Shown in pieces: positions 1 through 6,555 of a stretch of 6,752 nucleotides of DNA. A program made the translations under genes and the position numbers. Source of the DNA: Burkholderiales bacterium (GTDB taxonomy: Bacteria > Pseudomonadota > Gammaproteobacteria > Burkholderiales > Burkholderiaceae_C); NCBI GenBank assembly GCA_005789685.1, contig SXXD01000127.1, positions 1-6,752 of the forward strand, in the 5' to 3' direction. The first letter of the stretch is position 1; each line of letters begins with the position of its first letter. The notes under the pieces are model-generated. The model was given only the letters and a program-made list of their open reading frames with translations, had not been told where the DNA came from and did no database searches.

Positions 1-1020
1 AGTGGCACAGAGTCCATGCCCAAAGGGGCCATGTTGACCCACGACGCGGTGCTTTGGCAGTATGTGAGCTGCGTGGTCAATGCTGAAATTGCAGAAAACG
101 ATTTGGCCTTGCATGCCTTGCCGCTTTACCACTGCGCGCAGCTTGATGTGTTTTTTGGGCCGGCCATTTACATTGGCAGCAGCAATGTCATCACCTCCAA
201 GCCTGTGCCCGACAATTTGTTGGCACTCATTGAGAAATACAAAATCACCAGCTTCTTTGCCCCGCCAACGGTCTGGATTGCGCTCTTGCGTTCACCTTTG
301 TTTGATGCCGACAAGCTTGTGCATTTGGCCAAGGGCTACTACGGCGCTTCCATCATGCCGGTCGAGGTTCTGAAGGAGTTGGCCTCGCGTTTGCCGAAAG
401 TGCGTTTGTGGAATTTGTATGGTCAAACCGAAATTGCACCTTTGGCCACCATGCTGGGTCCAGAAGACCAGTTGCGCAAGCCTGGCTCCTGCGGGCGTGC
501 GGTTTTAAACGTAGAAACACGTGTGGTGAACGATGACATGCAAGACGTGAAGCCGGGAGAGGTGGGTGAAATCGTGCACCGCTCGCCTCATTTGATGCTC
601 GGTTATTTCAATGACGCAGAAAAAACCCGCGCCGCTTTTACCGGCGATTGGTTTCACAGCGGCGACTTGGCCACCATCGATGAAGAGGGGTACATCAGTG
701 TGGTGGACCGCAAGAAGGACATGATCAAAACGGGTGGCGAAAACGTGGCCAGTCGCGAAGTCGAAGAGATGATTTACCGTTTAAGCGCCGTCAGTGAAGT
801 GGCGGTGATCGGACTGCCTGATCCCAAGTGGGTAGAGGCCGTGACCGCCGTGATTGTGCTGAAGACGGGGCAGTCCCTGACCGAGGCTGAAGTGATGGCG
901 CATTGCAACCAAAACATGGCCAGTTTCAAGTCGCCCAAGCGGGTGGTGTTTGCACAGGTTCTGCCGAAAAACCCCAGCGGTAAATTGCTCAAGCGAGAAC
1001 TCAGAACCCAATACGCCTGA
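1..1020 (+). CDS. AMP-forming acyl-CoA synthetase, 5'-truncated by the window edge
   Basis: Enzyme of the ANL (acyl-CoA synthetase/adenylating) superfamily, expected to activate a carboxylic acid with ATP to an acyl-adenylate and then pass it to coenzyme A in the cytoplasm. The frame is open from base 1, and the first residues (SGTESMPKGAML) are the middle of the family's Thr/Ser/Gly-rich phosphate-binding loop, so the gene starts upstream and the ATG at 16 is an internal methionine. The 339 visible residues hold the YGQTE adenine-binding motif (418-432), the HSGD segment whose Asp binds the ribose (655-666), the DRKKDMIKTGGENV hinge (706-747) and the C-terminal PSGK lysine (982-984) used for adenylation. 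All key residues visible are intact and the C-terminus is normal. The acyl substrate cannot be told; a medium/long-chain or aromatic/dicarboxylic acid are all possible. A 121-nt gap separates it from the next gene, so it may be a separate transcript. Confidence 0.93.
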   Translation, partial: SGTESMPKGAMLTHDAVLWQYVSCVVNAEIAENDLALHALPLYHCAQLDVFFGPAIYIGSSNVITSKPVPDNLLALIEKYKITSFFAPPTVWIALLRSPLFDADKLVHLAKGYYGASIMPVEVLKELASRLPKVRLWNLYGQTEIAPLATMLGPEDQLRKPGSCGRAVLNVETRVVNDDMQDVKPGEVGEIVHRSPHLMLGYFNDAEKTRAAFTGDWFHSGDLATIDEEGYISVVDRKKDMIKTGGENVASREVEEMIYRLSAVSEVAVIGLPDPKWVEAVTAVIVLKTGQSLTEAEVMAHCNQNMASFKSPKRVVFAQVLPKNPSGKLLKRELRTQYA

Positions 1021-1141
1021 ACTTTGAGCAAGGCTGAGCGCATTGCGTGAAGCGATTTTCTTGGGTCGCGAGTCATGCTCTAAATTTGTCCCATGGAATG
1101 TCCTATTGACAGATCATTAGGACTGATGGAACACTGTTGGC
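1021..1141 (+). promoter_or_regulatory. Intergenic regulatory region upstream of the GntR regulator
   Basis: This 121-nt gap is the longest non-coding stretch in the window. I see no convincing intrinsic terminator for the upstream ligase gene: only stems of three or four pairs occur, with no strong stem followed by a T run. Its 3' half holds a TTGACA hexamer (1106-1111) that matches the sigma-70 -35 consensus perfectly, but at the usual 16-18 nt spacing the -10 position has only a poor match (aacact at 1130-1135, three of six). A palindrome covers the same hexamer (separate entry). The promoter for the regulator-transporter operon most likely lies here, but its exact position is uncertain. 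Confidence 0.5.
1100..1123. promoter_or_regulatory. 24-bp imperfect palindrome, candidate GntR operator
   Basis: The arms GTCCTA (1100-1105) and TAGGAC (1118-1123) are exact reverse complements, and an inner TGA (1107-1109) pairs with TCA (1114-1116). Nine of twelve symmetric pairs match around the centre at 1111/1112. It contains the whole TTGACA box, so a dimeric repressor bound here would block RNA polymerase. Dyads that start with GT and end with AC are common for GntR-family proteins, and many of these regulators control their own promoter; this one lies 18 nt before the regulator's start codon. The hexamer ATGGAA also flanks the dyad as a direct repeat (1093-1098 and 1126-1131). The function is inferred from position and symmetry. 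Confidence 0.5.
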
Positions 1142-1951
1142 ATGAATCAAAACCTACCATTGCCCAAGTACCACCAGATTTATCTGGTCTTGTGTGAAAA
1201 ATTGCAGGAAGGCAAGTTTGATTCCGGATTGCCGGGTGAGTTGGCGCTTATGCAACAATATTCAGTGGCGCGCGTCACGGTGCGGCGAGCCTTGTCTCAA
1301 ATGGCCGAAGAGGGGCTCATCAAACGAGAGCCAGGCAGGGGGACTCGGCCTTTGCATCAAAAAGGTTTTGAAAAACCAGGCAAGTTGAGTCAAGTGTCAA
1401 ACCATGAAGGTCAGCAAGCCAGATTGACGGGCTTGTTAGAAAACTTGGTCACCATGGGTCTTCGAACTTCTGTCAAAGTTATTTCTGTGCAGCACCTCAA
1501 GGCGCCTAAAGATATTGGCGATAAGTTGCAGTTGACTGCGGGTGCCATGGTGCAAAAAGCCGAGCGTGTTCGCAGCACACGTGAAGGCCCTGTCTCTCAC
1601 ATCACCACCTGGGTGCCAGAGGCCATTGCGCATGGTTTTGGCCGTCGGGAGTTGGCGCAAAAGCCAATTTTGGTTTTGTTGGAAGAGGCAGGCGTCAAGG
1701 TGGGTCGCGCAGAACAATCCATTTCTGCTCGCCTGGCCGATGCCGAGACGGCGCGTCATTTGGATGTGCCAGTGGGTTCTGCCTTGTTGGCGGTGCGCCG
1801 ATTGATTTACGATGATCAGGAAAAACCTGTTCAGTGGTTGCAGGGCCTTTATCGCCCTGATCGTTACGAGTACCAAATGCAGTTGTCCCGTGTTGGCAGT
1901 ATTGACGCTCAAATCTGGGTGGACAAGGAACTGTCGGCTAATTTTCATTGA
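1142..1951 (+). CDS. GntR/HutC-family transcriptional regulator with UTRA domain
   Basis: Cytoplasmic DNA-binding regulator of 269 residues, the usual length for the HutC subfamily. Residues about 8-72 form the winged helix-turn-helix: LPKYHQIYLVL opens the first helix, SVARVTVRRALSQMAEEGLI (41-60) is the helix-turn-helix with the recognition helix, and REPGRGTRPL is the wing. After a linker, residues about 97-245 match the UTRA effector domain, ending with the typical LIYDDQEKPVQW and YRPDRYEY segments. UTRA regulators usually sense a metabolite of the pathway they control and often act as repressors released by ligand. The ATG at 1142 is chosen because the family homology begins almost at once; no good Shine-Dalgarno precedes it (only a GGA at 1128-1130). 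It stands 31 nt before the binding-protein gene on the same strand, so it probably leads and autoregulates the transporter operon. The ligand is unknown. Confidence 0.93.
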   Translation: MNQNLPLPKYHQIYLVLCEKLQEGKFDSGLPGELALMQQYSVARVTVRRALSQMAEEGLIKREPGRGTRPLHQKGFEKPGKLSQVSNHEGQQARLTGLLENLVTMGLRTSVKVISVQHLKAPKDIGDKLQLTAGAMVQKAERVRSTREGPVSHITTWVPEAIAHGFGRRELAQKPILVLLEEAGVKVGRAEQSISARLADAETARHLDVPVGSALLAVRRLIYDDQEKPVQWLQGLYRPDRYEYQMQLSRVGSIDAQIWVDKELSANFH

Positions 1952-1970
1952 TCTTCACCTCGAACTACCA

Positions 1971-1976
1971 AAGGAG
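1971..1976 (+). promoter_or_regulatory. Ribosome binding site fixing the binding-protein start
   Basis: AAGGAG lies 6 nt before the ATG at 1983. It supports that start over the longer in-frame reading that reaches back to 1812 inside the regulator gene, and the signal peptide begins exactly at this ATG. Confidence 0.85.
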
Positions 1977-1982
1977 CTTCCC

Positions 1983-3185
1983 ATGACCACACGTCGTCAC
2001 TTTATGAGCCAGACCGCAGCCGCGGCTTCTGCCATGTCTTTCCCGTTGATTGCCGGCGCGCAAGCGAAGGCAGTGAAAGTGGGTGTGTTACACCCTGTCA
2101 CGGGTGCGCTTGCGTATTCGGGTCAGCAGTGCCGCATGGGCGCTTTGATGGCCATTGAAGACATCAACAAGGCGGGCGGCATCAAGTCATTGGGCGGCGC
2201 CAAAATTGAAGCCATGTTGGGCGATGCTCAGTCAAGTCCACAAGCCGGCACGGCCGAAATTGAGAAGATGAACGAAGCTGGTGTGTGCGCGGTGGTGGGT
2301 GCGTTTGCTTCTGCCATTTGTTTGGCAACCACGCAAGCGGCAGCCAAGTACAACTTGCCTCACGTGGTGGACGTGGGCGTTGCCGATCAAATTGTGGAAC
2401 GCGGTTTGAAAAACACGTTCCGCTTTGGCCCTGGCTACAGAAAATGTGCCGAAGTGGCTGTGGCTAACTTGCACGTGTTGAACACAGCAGCAGGCAAGCC
2501 AGCACGCACTGTGATGATCATTCACGAAGAGTCTTTGTTTGGCACGGGAACAGCCAATTTGCTGTCCAAAGAATTGCCAGGTTATGGCTACGACGTGAAA
2601 GAAGTGATCAAGCATGCCAACCCCACGCGCGATTTCAACAACATTGCACTGCGCATCAAGCAAGTCAATCCTGATATCGTGATTCCTGCCAACTACTACA
2701 ACGAATATGCGTTGTTGGTTCGCACGCTGCAGCAGCAAAAAATTTCGCCGAAAGCCATCTACTCAGTGCTCGGCGGCGCTGCATCTAGCTACAAGTTTGT
2801 CAAAGAGTTTCCAGAAGCAGCCAACGGCATCATCGATTGCAACCACTGGTTCAACCCCCGCGACAAGCGTTCGTTGGAACTCAAAAAACGTGTGGAAGCT
2901 CAAGGTCAGTTTTTCAGCTACGAAGTGTTCATGACCTACACCGCCATGTCCTTGTTGGCCGATGCCATTGAGCGCGCCAAGTCGACCGACCGTGCTGCCA
3001 TCATTGATGCTTTGACCAAGAGCACCTTCTCGAATCACATCATGCCGTATGGCGCCACGCAGTTTGTCAATGGCCAAAACATGGGTGCACAACCTTTGAT
3101 GACACAAGTGGTCAAGGGCGACATCAAGGTGATCGTGCCACGTGACTACCGCGAAGTGGAACCCATCTTCCCCTTGAATGCTTGA
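1983..3185 (+). CDS. Liv/amide-type ABC transporter substrate-binding protein, Tat-like signal peptide
   Basis: Periplasmic binding protein of the type 1 fold (Peripla_BP_6 / HAAT family), 400 residues, that captures the solute for the importer encoded just downstream. Residues 1-28 form a signal peptide: TRRHF at 3-7 fits the twin-arginine pattern, followed by an Ala-rich core and an AQA cleavage site after residue 28, with no lipobox. The mature part opens with VKVGVLHPVTGALAYSGQQ, characteristic of the family, then GAMLAI-like helix GALMAIEDINKAGGI, the VVGAFASA ligand loop (104-111), HEESLFGTG (181-189) and NYYNEYALLVRTLQ (237-250). By-eye alignment puts Glu241 near the acidic residue that holds the amino group in E. 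coli LivJ, so an amino compound is not excluded. The mature chain has five cysteines (50, 102, 113, 155, 286). Substrate is unknown: amino acid, amide, aromatic or other carboxylate are all seen in this family. Confidence 0.93.
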   Translation: MTTRRHFMSQTAAAASAMSFPLIAGAQAKAVKVGVLHPVTGALAYSGQQCRMGALMAIEDINKAGGIKSLGGAKIEAMLGDAQSSPQAGTAEIEKMNEAGVCAVVGAFASAICLATTQAAAKYNLPHVVDVGVADQIVERGLKNTFRFGPGYRKCAEVAVANLHVLNTAAGKPARTVMIIHEESLFGTGTANLLSKELPGYGYDVKEVIKHANPTRDFNNIALRIKQVNPDIVIPANYYNEYALLVRTLQQQKISPKAIYSVLGGAASSYKFVKEFPEAANGIIDCNHWFNPRDKRSLELKKRVEAQGQFFSYEVFMTYTAMSLLADAIERAKSTDRAAIIDALTKSTFSNHIMPYGATQFVNGQNMGAQPLMTQVVKGDIKVIVPRDYREVEPIFPLNA

Positions 3186-3209
3186 TGCTTTCTGTTTGAG
3201 TCGGTCAGC

Positions 3210-3215
3210 AAAAGG
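3210..3215 (+). promoter_or_regulatory. Ribosome binding site of livH
   Basis: AAAAGG precedes three start candidates in a row in one frame: TTG 3218, ATG 3221 and ATG 3224. Spacings from its last G are 2, 5 and 8 nt. The TTG is too close, so one of the two ATGs is the real start; the protein differs by only one residue between them. Confidence 0.6.
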
Positions 3216-3220
3216 TTTTG

Positions 3221-4108
3221 ATGATGTTTGATGCCAGCATTTTGCTGTCTGCTTTGCTCAATGGTCTGACCACGGGCGCAGTCTATGCTTTGATTGCGCT
3301 CGGCTTGACCTTGATCTATGGTGTGTTGCACATCATCAATTTTGCCCATGGCGCCTCACTCATGATGGCCCTCTATGGTGTCTATGCGCTGAAAGAGCGT
3401 TGGGGCATTGACCCGTATGTGGCCTTGCCGATCATGGTGCCCGCCATGTTTGTGCTGGGCTATGCCATGCAGCGCATTGTGATTAACCGCGCCAGCCATG
3501 GCAAAGATGAGAATATTTTGCTGGTCACTTTGGGTCTTTCGATCGTGATGGAAAACTTCGCCCTGTTGTTTTTCAAATCAGACACCCGCACCATCGAAAC
3601 AGCCTATACATTGACCACAGTGGCCATTGGACCAGAGGCTGCCCAAGTGATGGTGTCTCTGCCTAAATTGGTGGCCTTTGCGGGCGCCCTGGTGGTCTCC
3701 GCTTTGCTGATAGTGATTTTGCAACGCACAGATCTAGGCCGAGCCATTCGCGCAGTTGCCAAGGAAAAACAAGGTGCCCGTCTGATGGGCATCGATGTGG
3801 AGCACGTGTACGCCATGTGCTTTGGTTTGGGTTTGGCTTGCTTAGGGGCTGCCGCTTGTTTCTTGTTGCCCGCTTACTATGTCAACCCACAAGTGGGCAA
3901 TGGCTTTGTGCTGGTGGCCTTCACAGTGGTGGTGCTGGGTGGCATGGGCAGTTTTGCGGGTGCGCTGTTGGGCGGGTTGTTGATTGGCGTGGTGGAGTCG
4001 TTTGGTGGCTTATTTTTAGGTGAGTCCTTGGGTCAGGTGGGCATCTTCGTGATTTTCATTGGTGTGCTTTTGTTAAGGCCAGAAGGTTTTTTTGGAGCCA
4101 AGACATGA
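3221..4108 (+). CDS. livH: Branched-chain amino acid-type ABC transporter permease LivH
   Basis: Inner-membrane permease of the HAAT importer; with LivM it forms the channel through which the captured solute passes. The 295-residue length and hydrophobic profile (about eight membrane segments) are typical. Family landmarks are the N-terminal NGLTTGAVYALIALGLTLIY (14-33), followed by GVLHIINFAHG, the cytoplasmic coupling loop LGRAIRAVAKEKQGARLMGI (172-191) that contacts the ATPases, and VVVLGGMGSFAGALLGG (236-252) near the C-terminus. The gene follows the binding protein after 35 nt and ends 10 nt before the LivM start. The symbol refers to family membership; the solute is not necessarily a branched-chain amino acid. 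Confidence 0.93.
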   Translation: MMFDASILLSALLNGLTTGAVYALIALGLTLIYGVLHIINFAHGASLMMALYGVYALKERWGIDPYVALPIMVPAMFVLGYAMQRIVINRASHGKDENILLVTLGLSIVMENFALLFFKSDTRTIETAYTLTTVAIGPEAAQVMVSLPKLVAFAGALVVSALLIVILQRTDLGRAIRAVAKEKQGARLMGIDVEHVYAMCFGLGLACLGAAACFLLPAYYVNPQVGNGFVLVAFTVVVLGGMGSFAGALLGGLLIGVVESFGGLFLGESLGQVGIFVIFIGVLLLRPEGFFGAKT

Positions 4109-4110
4109 GG
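4107..4110 (+). promoter_or_regulatory. Ribosome binding site deciding the livM start
   Basis: GAGG lies 8 nt before the ATG at 4119 and overlaps the livH stop codon. It favours 4119 over upstream in-frame TTG 4092 and GTG 4110, which lack a suitable site and would add a non-family N-terminal tail inside livH. Confidence 0.7.
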
Positions 4111-4118
4111 TGCTTTTC

Positions 4119-5087
4119 ATGACGCAAGTGCGCAAAGATTTTTTCAGCATTGCGCTGTTTGTTTGGATTGTGGCGGCCATTCCTTTTTTCACAAACTCCG
4201 GCGTTGTTTTGAATTTTGTGATGATGGCTTTGTTTGCCTGCCTCATTGCGCAGGCTTGGAACGTCTTGGGTGGCTTTGGCGGTCAGTTCTCTTTTGGCCA
4301 CGCTTTGTTTTTTGGAACAGGCGCTTATTTTCAAGCGATTGCTCAATTGTCTTGGGGCTGGAGCCCTTGGCTGGCACTGCCAGCAGCCATGTTGACGGCA
4401 GCCTTGGTGGGTGCATGGGTGGGTGCCTTGTCTTTTAGGTATGGCTTGAAGGGCTCTTACTTTGCATTGGTCACTTTGGCATTTGCTGAAGTATTTCGAA
4501 TTGTCACTTTGTCGGTGCCCTTCACAGGTGCCGGTGTGGGCCTGATGCTTCCTTTGAAGGAGTCTGTGGGCAACATGCAATTTGCTTCACGCTCAGGCTT
4601 TGTTTGGCTCATCTTGGGCTTGGTTACTTTGGCTTTGTGCGTGACAGCTTATTTGCGCAACTCCAGATTTGGTGCTTATCTGCAAGCTGTGCGCGACAAC
4701 GAAGATGCCGCACGTGCTGTGGGTGTCAATCCCTTCCAAGTCAAAACGTGGGCAACCGTCTTGTCAGGTGGCCTGATGGGCTCGGCAGGTGCTTTTTATG
4801 TGCAAGTTTTCCAATACATTGATCCCAGCATTGGCTTTGGCGCGCACACCTCGGTAGAGGCTTTGGTGGGGGCTATTGTGGGTGGCATGGGCACATTGTG
4901 GGGCCCTGTGCTGGGTGCTTTGGCGCTGCATGTGTTGGCCGATTTGACGCGCAATTTGTTTGGTCAAATGCCGGGCATCAACATGATTATTTATGGCTCG
5001 GTGCTCATTGTGATTGTGATGTTCTTGCCACGCGGCATTGCTGGATTGGCAAGCTACACGCCCAAGTCTTGGAGGCGCAATGACTGA
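4119..5087 (+). CDS. livM: Branched-chain amino acid-type ABC transporter permease LivM
   Basis: Second inner-membrane permease of the importer, 322 residues. Landmarks are AQAWNVLGGFGGQFSFGHAL (44-63), continuing FFGTGAY, which is the LivM hallmark; SFRYGLKGSYFALVTLAFAE (105-124); the coupling loop RFGAYLQAVRDNEDAARAVG (183-202), followed by VNPFQVK; and the C-terminal EALVGAIVGGMGTLWGPVLG (247-266). Hydrophobic stretches fit eight to ten membrane segments. The family homology begins soon after the ATG at 4119, which has a Shine-Dalgarno, so I use it instead of the longer reading from 4092. The last 8 nt overlap the start of livG, implying coupled translation. No deviation from the family is evident. 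Confidence 0.93.
   Translation: MTQVRKDFFSIALFVWIVAAIPFFTNSGVVLNFVMMALFACLIAQAWNVLGGFGGQFSFGHALFFGTGAYFQAIAQLSWGWSPWLALPAAMLTAALVGAWVGALSFRYGLKGSYFALVTLAFAEVFRIVTLSVPFTGAGVGLMLPLKESVGNMQFASRSGFVWLILGLVTLALCVTAYLRNSRFGAYLQAVRDNEDAARAVGVNPFQVKTWATVLSGGLMGSAGAFYVQVFQYIDPSIGFGAHTSVEALVGAIVGGMGTLWGPVLGALALHVLADLTRNLFGQMPGINMIIYGSVLIVIVMFLPRGIAGLASYTPKSWRRND
5071..5075 (+). promoter_or_regulatory. Ribosome binding site deciding the livG start
   Basis: GGAGG, embedded in the final codons of livM, lies 4 nt before the ATG at 5080. It supports that start rather than an earlier in-frame start at 5038, which would add 14 non-family residues. Confidence 0.75.
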
Positions 5088-5841
5088 CGTTCAAGCTTTG
5101 TTGGAAGTTCAAGGTGTGAGTCGGTCCTTTGGCGGCTTGAAAGCTGTTCAAGATGTGAGCCTTTCTGTGCCGCAAGGCTCTTTGACGGCCTTGATTGGCC
5201 CCAATGGTGCAGGTAAGACCACCTTGTTTGCATTGCTGTCAGGTTTTTTAAAGCCTGACACTGGGCGTGTCATTTTGCAGGGTCAAGATATTACTGGGCA
5301 AGCACCGCATTTGAATGCGCAATTGGGCATGACCCGTACCTTCCAAATTGTGCAACCTTTCGCGGCCCAAACAGTGCGAGAAAACATTGCAGTAGGCGCG
5401 CATTTGCACACAGCATCTAGAACGCAAGCGTTGGCGATGGCGGCACAAGTGGCTGAGCGTGTGGGCTTGGCTGATCAGTTGGACAAGTTGGCCAGTGATT
5501 TGACAGTGGCAGGCCGCAAGCGCTTGGAATTGGCCAGAGCTTTGGCCACTGAGCCCAAGTTGCTGTTGCTGGATGAAGTGTTGGCAGGCTTGAACCCCCA
5601 AGAAATTGCCGACATGATTCCAGTCATCCGTTCGATTGCAGCCTCGGGTGTCACGGTATTCATGATTGAGCATGTGATGCAAGCCGTGATGAGTTTGGCT
5701 GAGCATGTGTGGGTTTTGGCCCAAGGCCAATTGATTGCGCAAGGCACGCCTGCCGAAGTGACCCGACATCCTCAAGTGATTGAAGCCTATTTGGGACACG
5801 GCACTGCAGCGCGATTGCGTCAGGCGGAGTTGTCAGCATGA
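5080..5841 (+). CDS. livG: ABC transporter ATP-binding protein LivG, noncanonical signature motif
   Basis: Cytoplasmic ATPase that, paired with LivF, powers the importer; 253 residues, a normal LivG length. The Walker A loop is GPNGAGKTT (40-48), the Q-loop glutamine is Gln89 in TRTFQIVQPF, Walker B is LLLLDE (161-166) with its catalytic Glu166, and the switch histidine is His198 in MIEHV. The ABC signature is unusual: where LSGGQ or the LivG-type YGQQR is expected, the chain reads LTVAGRKRLELARAL (141-155), and Walker B is followed by Val instead of Pro (LDEVLAGLNP). From memory, similar forms occur in a subgroup of LivG-like proteins, so this is probably a clade trait and not decay. The C-terminal PQVIEAYLG is typical. 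It overlaps livM by 8 nt and livF by 4 nt. Confidence 0.93.
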   Translation: MTDVQALLEVQGVSRSFGGLKAVQDVSLSVPQGSLTALIGPNGAGKTTLFALLSGFLKPDTGRVILQGQDITGQAPHLNAQLGMTRTFQIVQPFAAQTVRENIAVGAHLHTASRTQALAMAAQVAERVGLADQLDKLASDLTVAGRKRLELARALATEPKLLLLDEVLAGLNPQEIADMIPVIRSIAASGVTVFMIEHVMQAVMSLAEHVWVLAQGQLIAQGTPAEVTRHPQVIEAYLGHGTAARLRQAELSA

Positions 5842-6548
5842 ATGCACTGTTAAGTATTCAACAGTTGCGAGCAGGCTACGGTGCGGTAGAGGTTTTGCGC
5901 GGTGTCGATTTAGAGGTCATGCCCGGTGAAACTGTTGCCTTGCTGGGCAGCAATGGCGCAGGCAAAACCACTTTGAATGGCGTGCTCAGTGGTTTGGTCA
6001 AAGCACGTGCCGGGCATGTGAAGTTTGATGGGCAAGACACAACGGGATGGAACGCTCGGAAAGTAGTGCAAGCTGGCTTGATTCACGTGCCTGAGGGCCG
6101 CAAAGTTTTTCCCAATCTCAATGTTTTGGAAAACTTATCGCTAGGGGCCTTTACTCGCGGCAAAGAAAGACGTGAAGAAAATATAGAAAAAATATTTGGT
6201 ATTTTTCCCAGACTGCGTGAACGCATTTCACAACTTGCTGGCACATTGAGCGGGGGTGAACAGCAAATGTTGGCCATTGGCCGCGGCTTGATGGCTGAAC
6301 CCAAGCTGCTCATTCTGGACGAGCCTTCATTGGGTTTGTCGCCTTTGTTGGTAGAAGAGATGTTCACCTTGATTGGCCAACTCAAGTCAAGTGGCTTGGC
6401 CGTTTTGTTGGTGGAGCAAAACGTAGGGCAGTCTTTGGAAATTGCCGACCGTGCCTATGTCATGGAAAATGGCTTGATTCGATTCACAGGCAAACCGGCA
6501 GAATTGCTGGCCAGTGACACTTTGCGCCAAGCCTATTTAGGAATGTGA
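5838..6548 (+). CDS. livF: ABC transporter ATP-binding protein LivF
   Basis: Second ATPase of the importer, 236 residues, matching LivF length. Motifs in order: Walker A GSNGAGKTT (37-45), VPEGRKVFPNLNVLENL (84-100), which is the LivF form of the Q-loop region, a canonical LSGGEQQMLAIGRGL signature (137-151), Walker B LLILDE (157-162) with Glu162, and LLVEQNV (190-196) in which Gln194 replaces the usual switch histidine. The Gln is normal for LivF, so catalysis in the heterodimer is probably carried mainly by one site. The ATG sits in an ATGA overlap with the livG stop, preceded by GGAG at 5826-5829 (8 nt spacing), a classic coupled start. The C-terminus (LRQAYLGM) is typical. Confidence 0.94.
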   Translation: MNALLSIQQLRAGYGAVEVLRGVDLEVMPGETVALLGSNGAGKTTLNGVLSGLVKARAGHVKFDGQDTTGWNARKVVQAGLIHVPEGRKVFPNLNVLENLSLGAFTRGKERREENIEKIFGIFPRLRERISQLAGTLSGGEQQMLAIGRGLMAEPKLLILDEPSLGLSPLLVEEMFTLIGQLKSSGLAVLLVEQNVGQSLEIADRAYVMENGLIRFTGKPAELLASDTLRQAYLGM

Positions 6549-6555
6549 TGCCGTC

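Noticed and set aside
1021..1080. Possible intrinsic terminator after the CoA ligase
   Set aside because: Only short stems such as GCGA/TCGC or CGC/GCG can form, and none is followed by a T run long enough for a convincing terminator.
1436..1948. 170-codon open frame on the - strand opposite the regulator
   Set aside because: It lies wholly within a gene with clear family motifs, and its translation is low-complexity with many His/Gln/Arg, as expected for a complementary-strand shadow.
1812..1982. Longer in-frame reading of the binding protein beginning inside the regulator gene
   Set aside because: The added residues resemble no signal peptide and overlap the regulator in another frame; the ATG at 1983 has a good Shine-Dalgarno and starts a proper signal peptide.
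2232..2738. 168-codon open frame on the - strand opposite the binding protein
   Set aside because: It is antisense to a well-supported gene, rich in His/Cys/Arg, and shows no recognisable domain.
3186..3220. Possible terminator or attenuator between the binding protein and livH
   Set aside because: Only a TGCT/AGCA stem of four pairs is possible; the gap looks like a plain operon spacer, though RNA processing here cannot be excluded.
4092..4118. TTG start giving LivM nine extra residues
   Set aside because: It overlaps livH and has no ribosome binding site at the right distance; ATG 4119 has GAGG at 8 nt and fits the family N-terminus.
4056..4580. 174-codon open frame on the - strand across the livH-livM junction
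   Set aside because: It is antisense to two clear permeases, with a composition (Gln/His/Lys rich) that mirrors hydrophobic codons on the other strand; no ribosome site or domain.
5248..5799. 183-codon open frame on the - strand opposite livG
   Set aside because: Same shadow pattern, fully inside a gene with intact ATPase motifs.
6407..6425. Missing switch histidine in LivF (LVEQN) as a sign of an inactive ATPase
   Set aside because: A glutamine at this place is the normal state for the LivF family, so it is not a defect of this copy.
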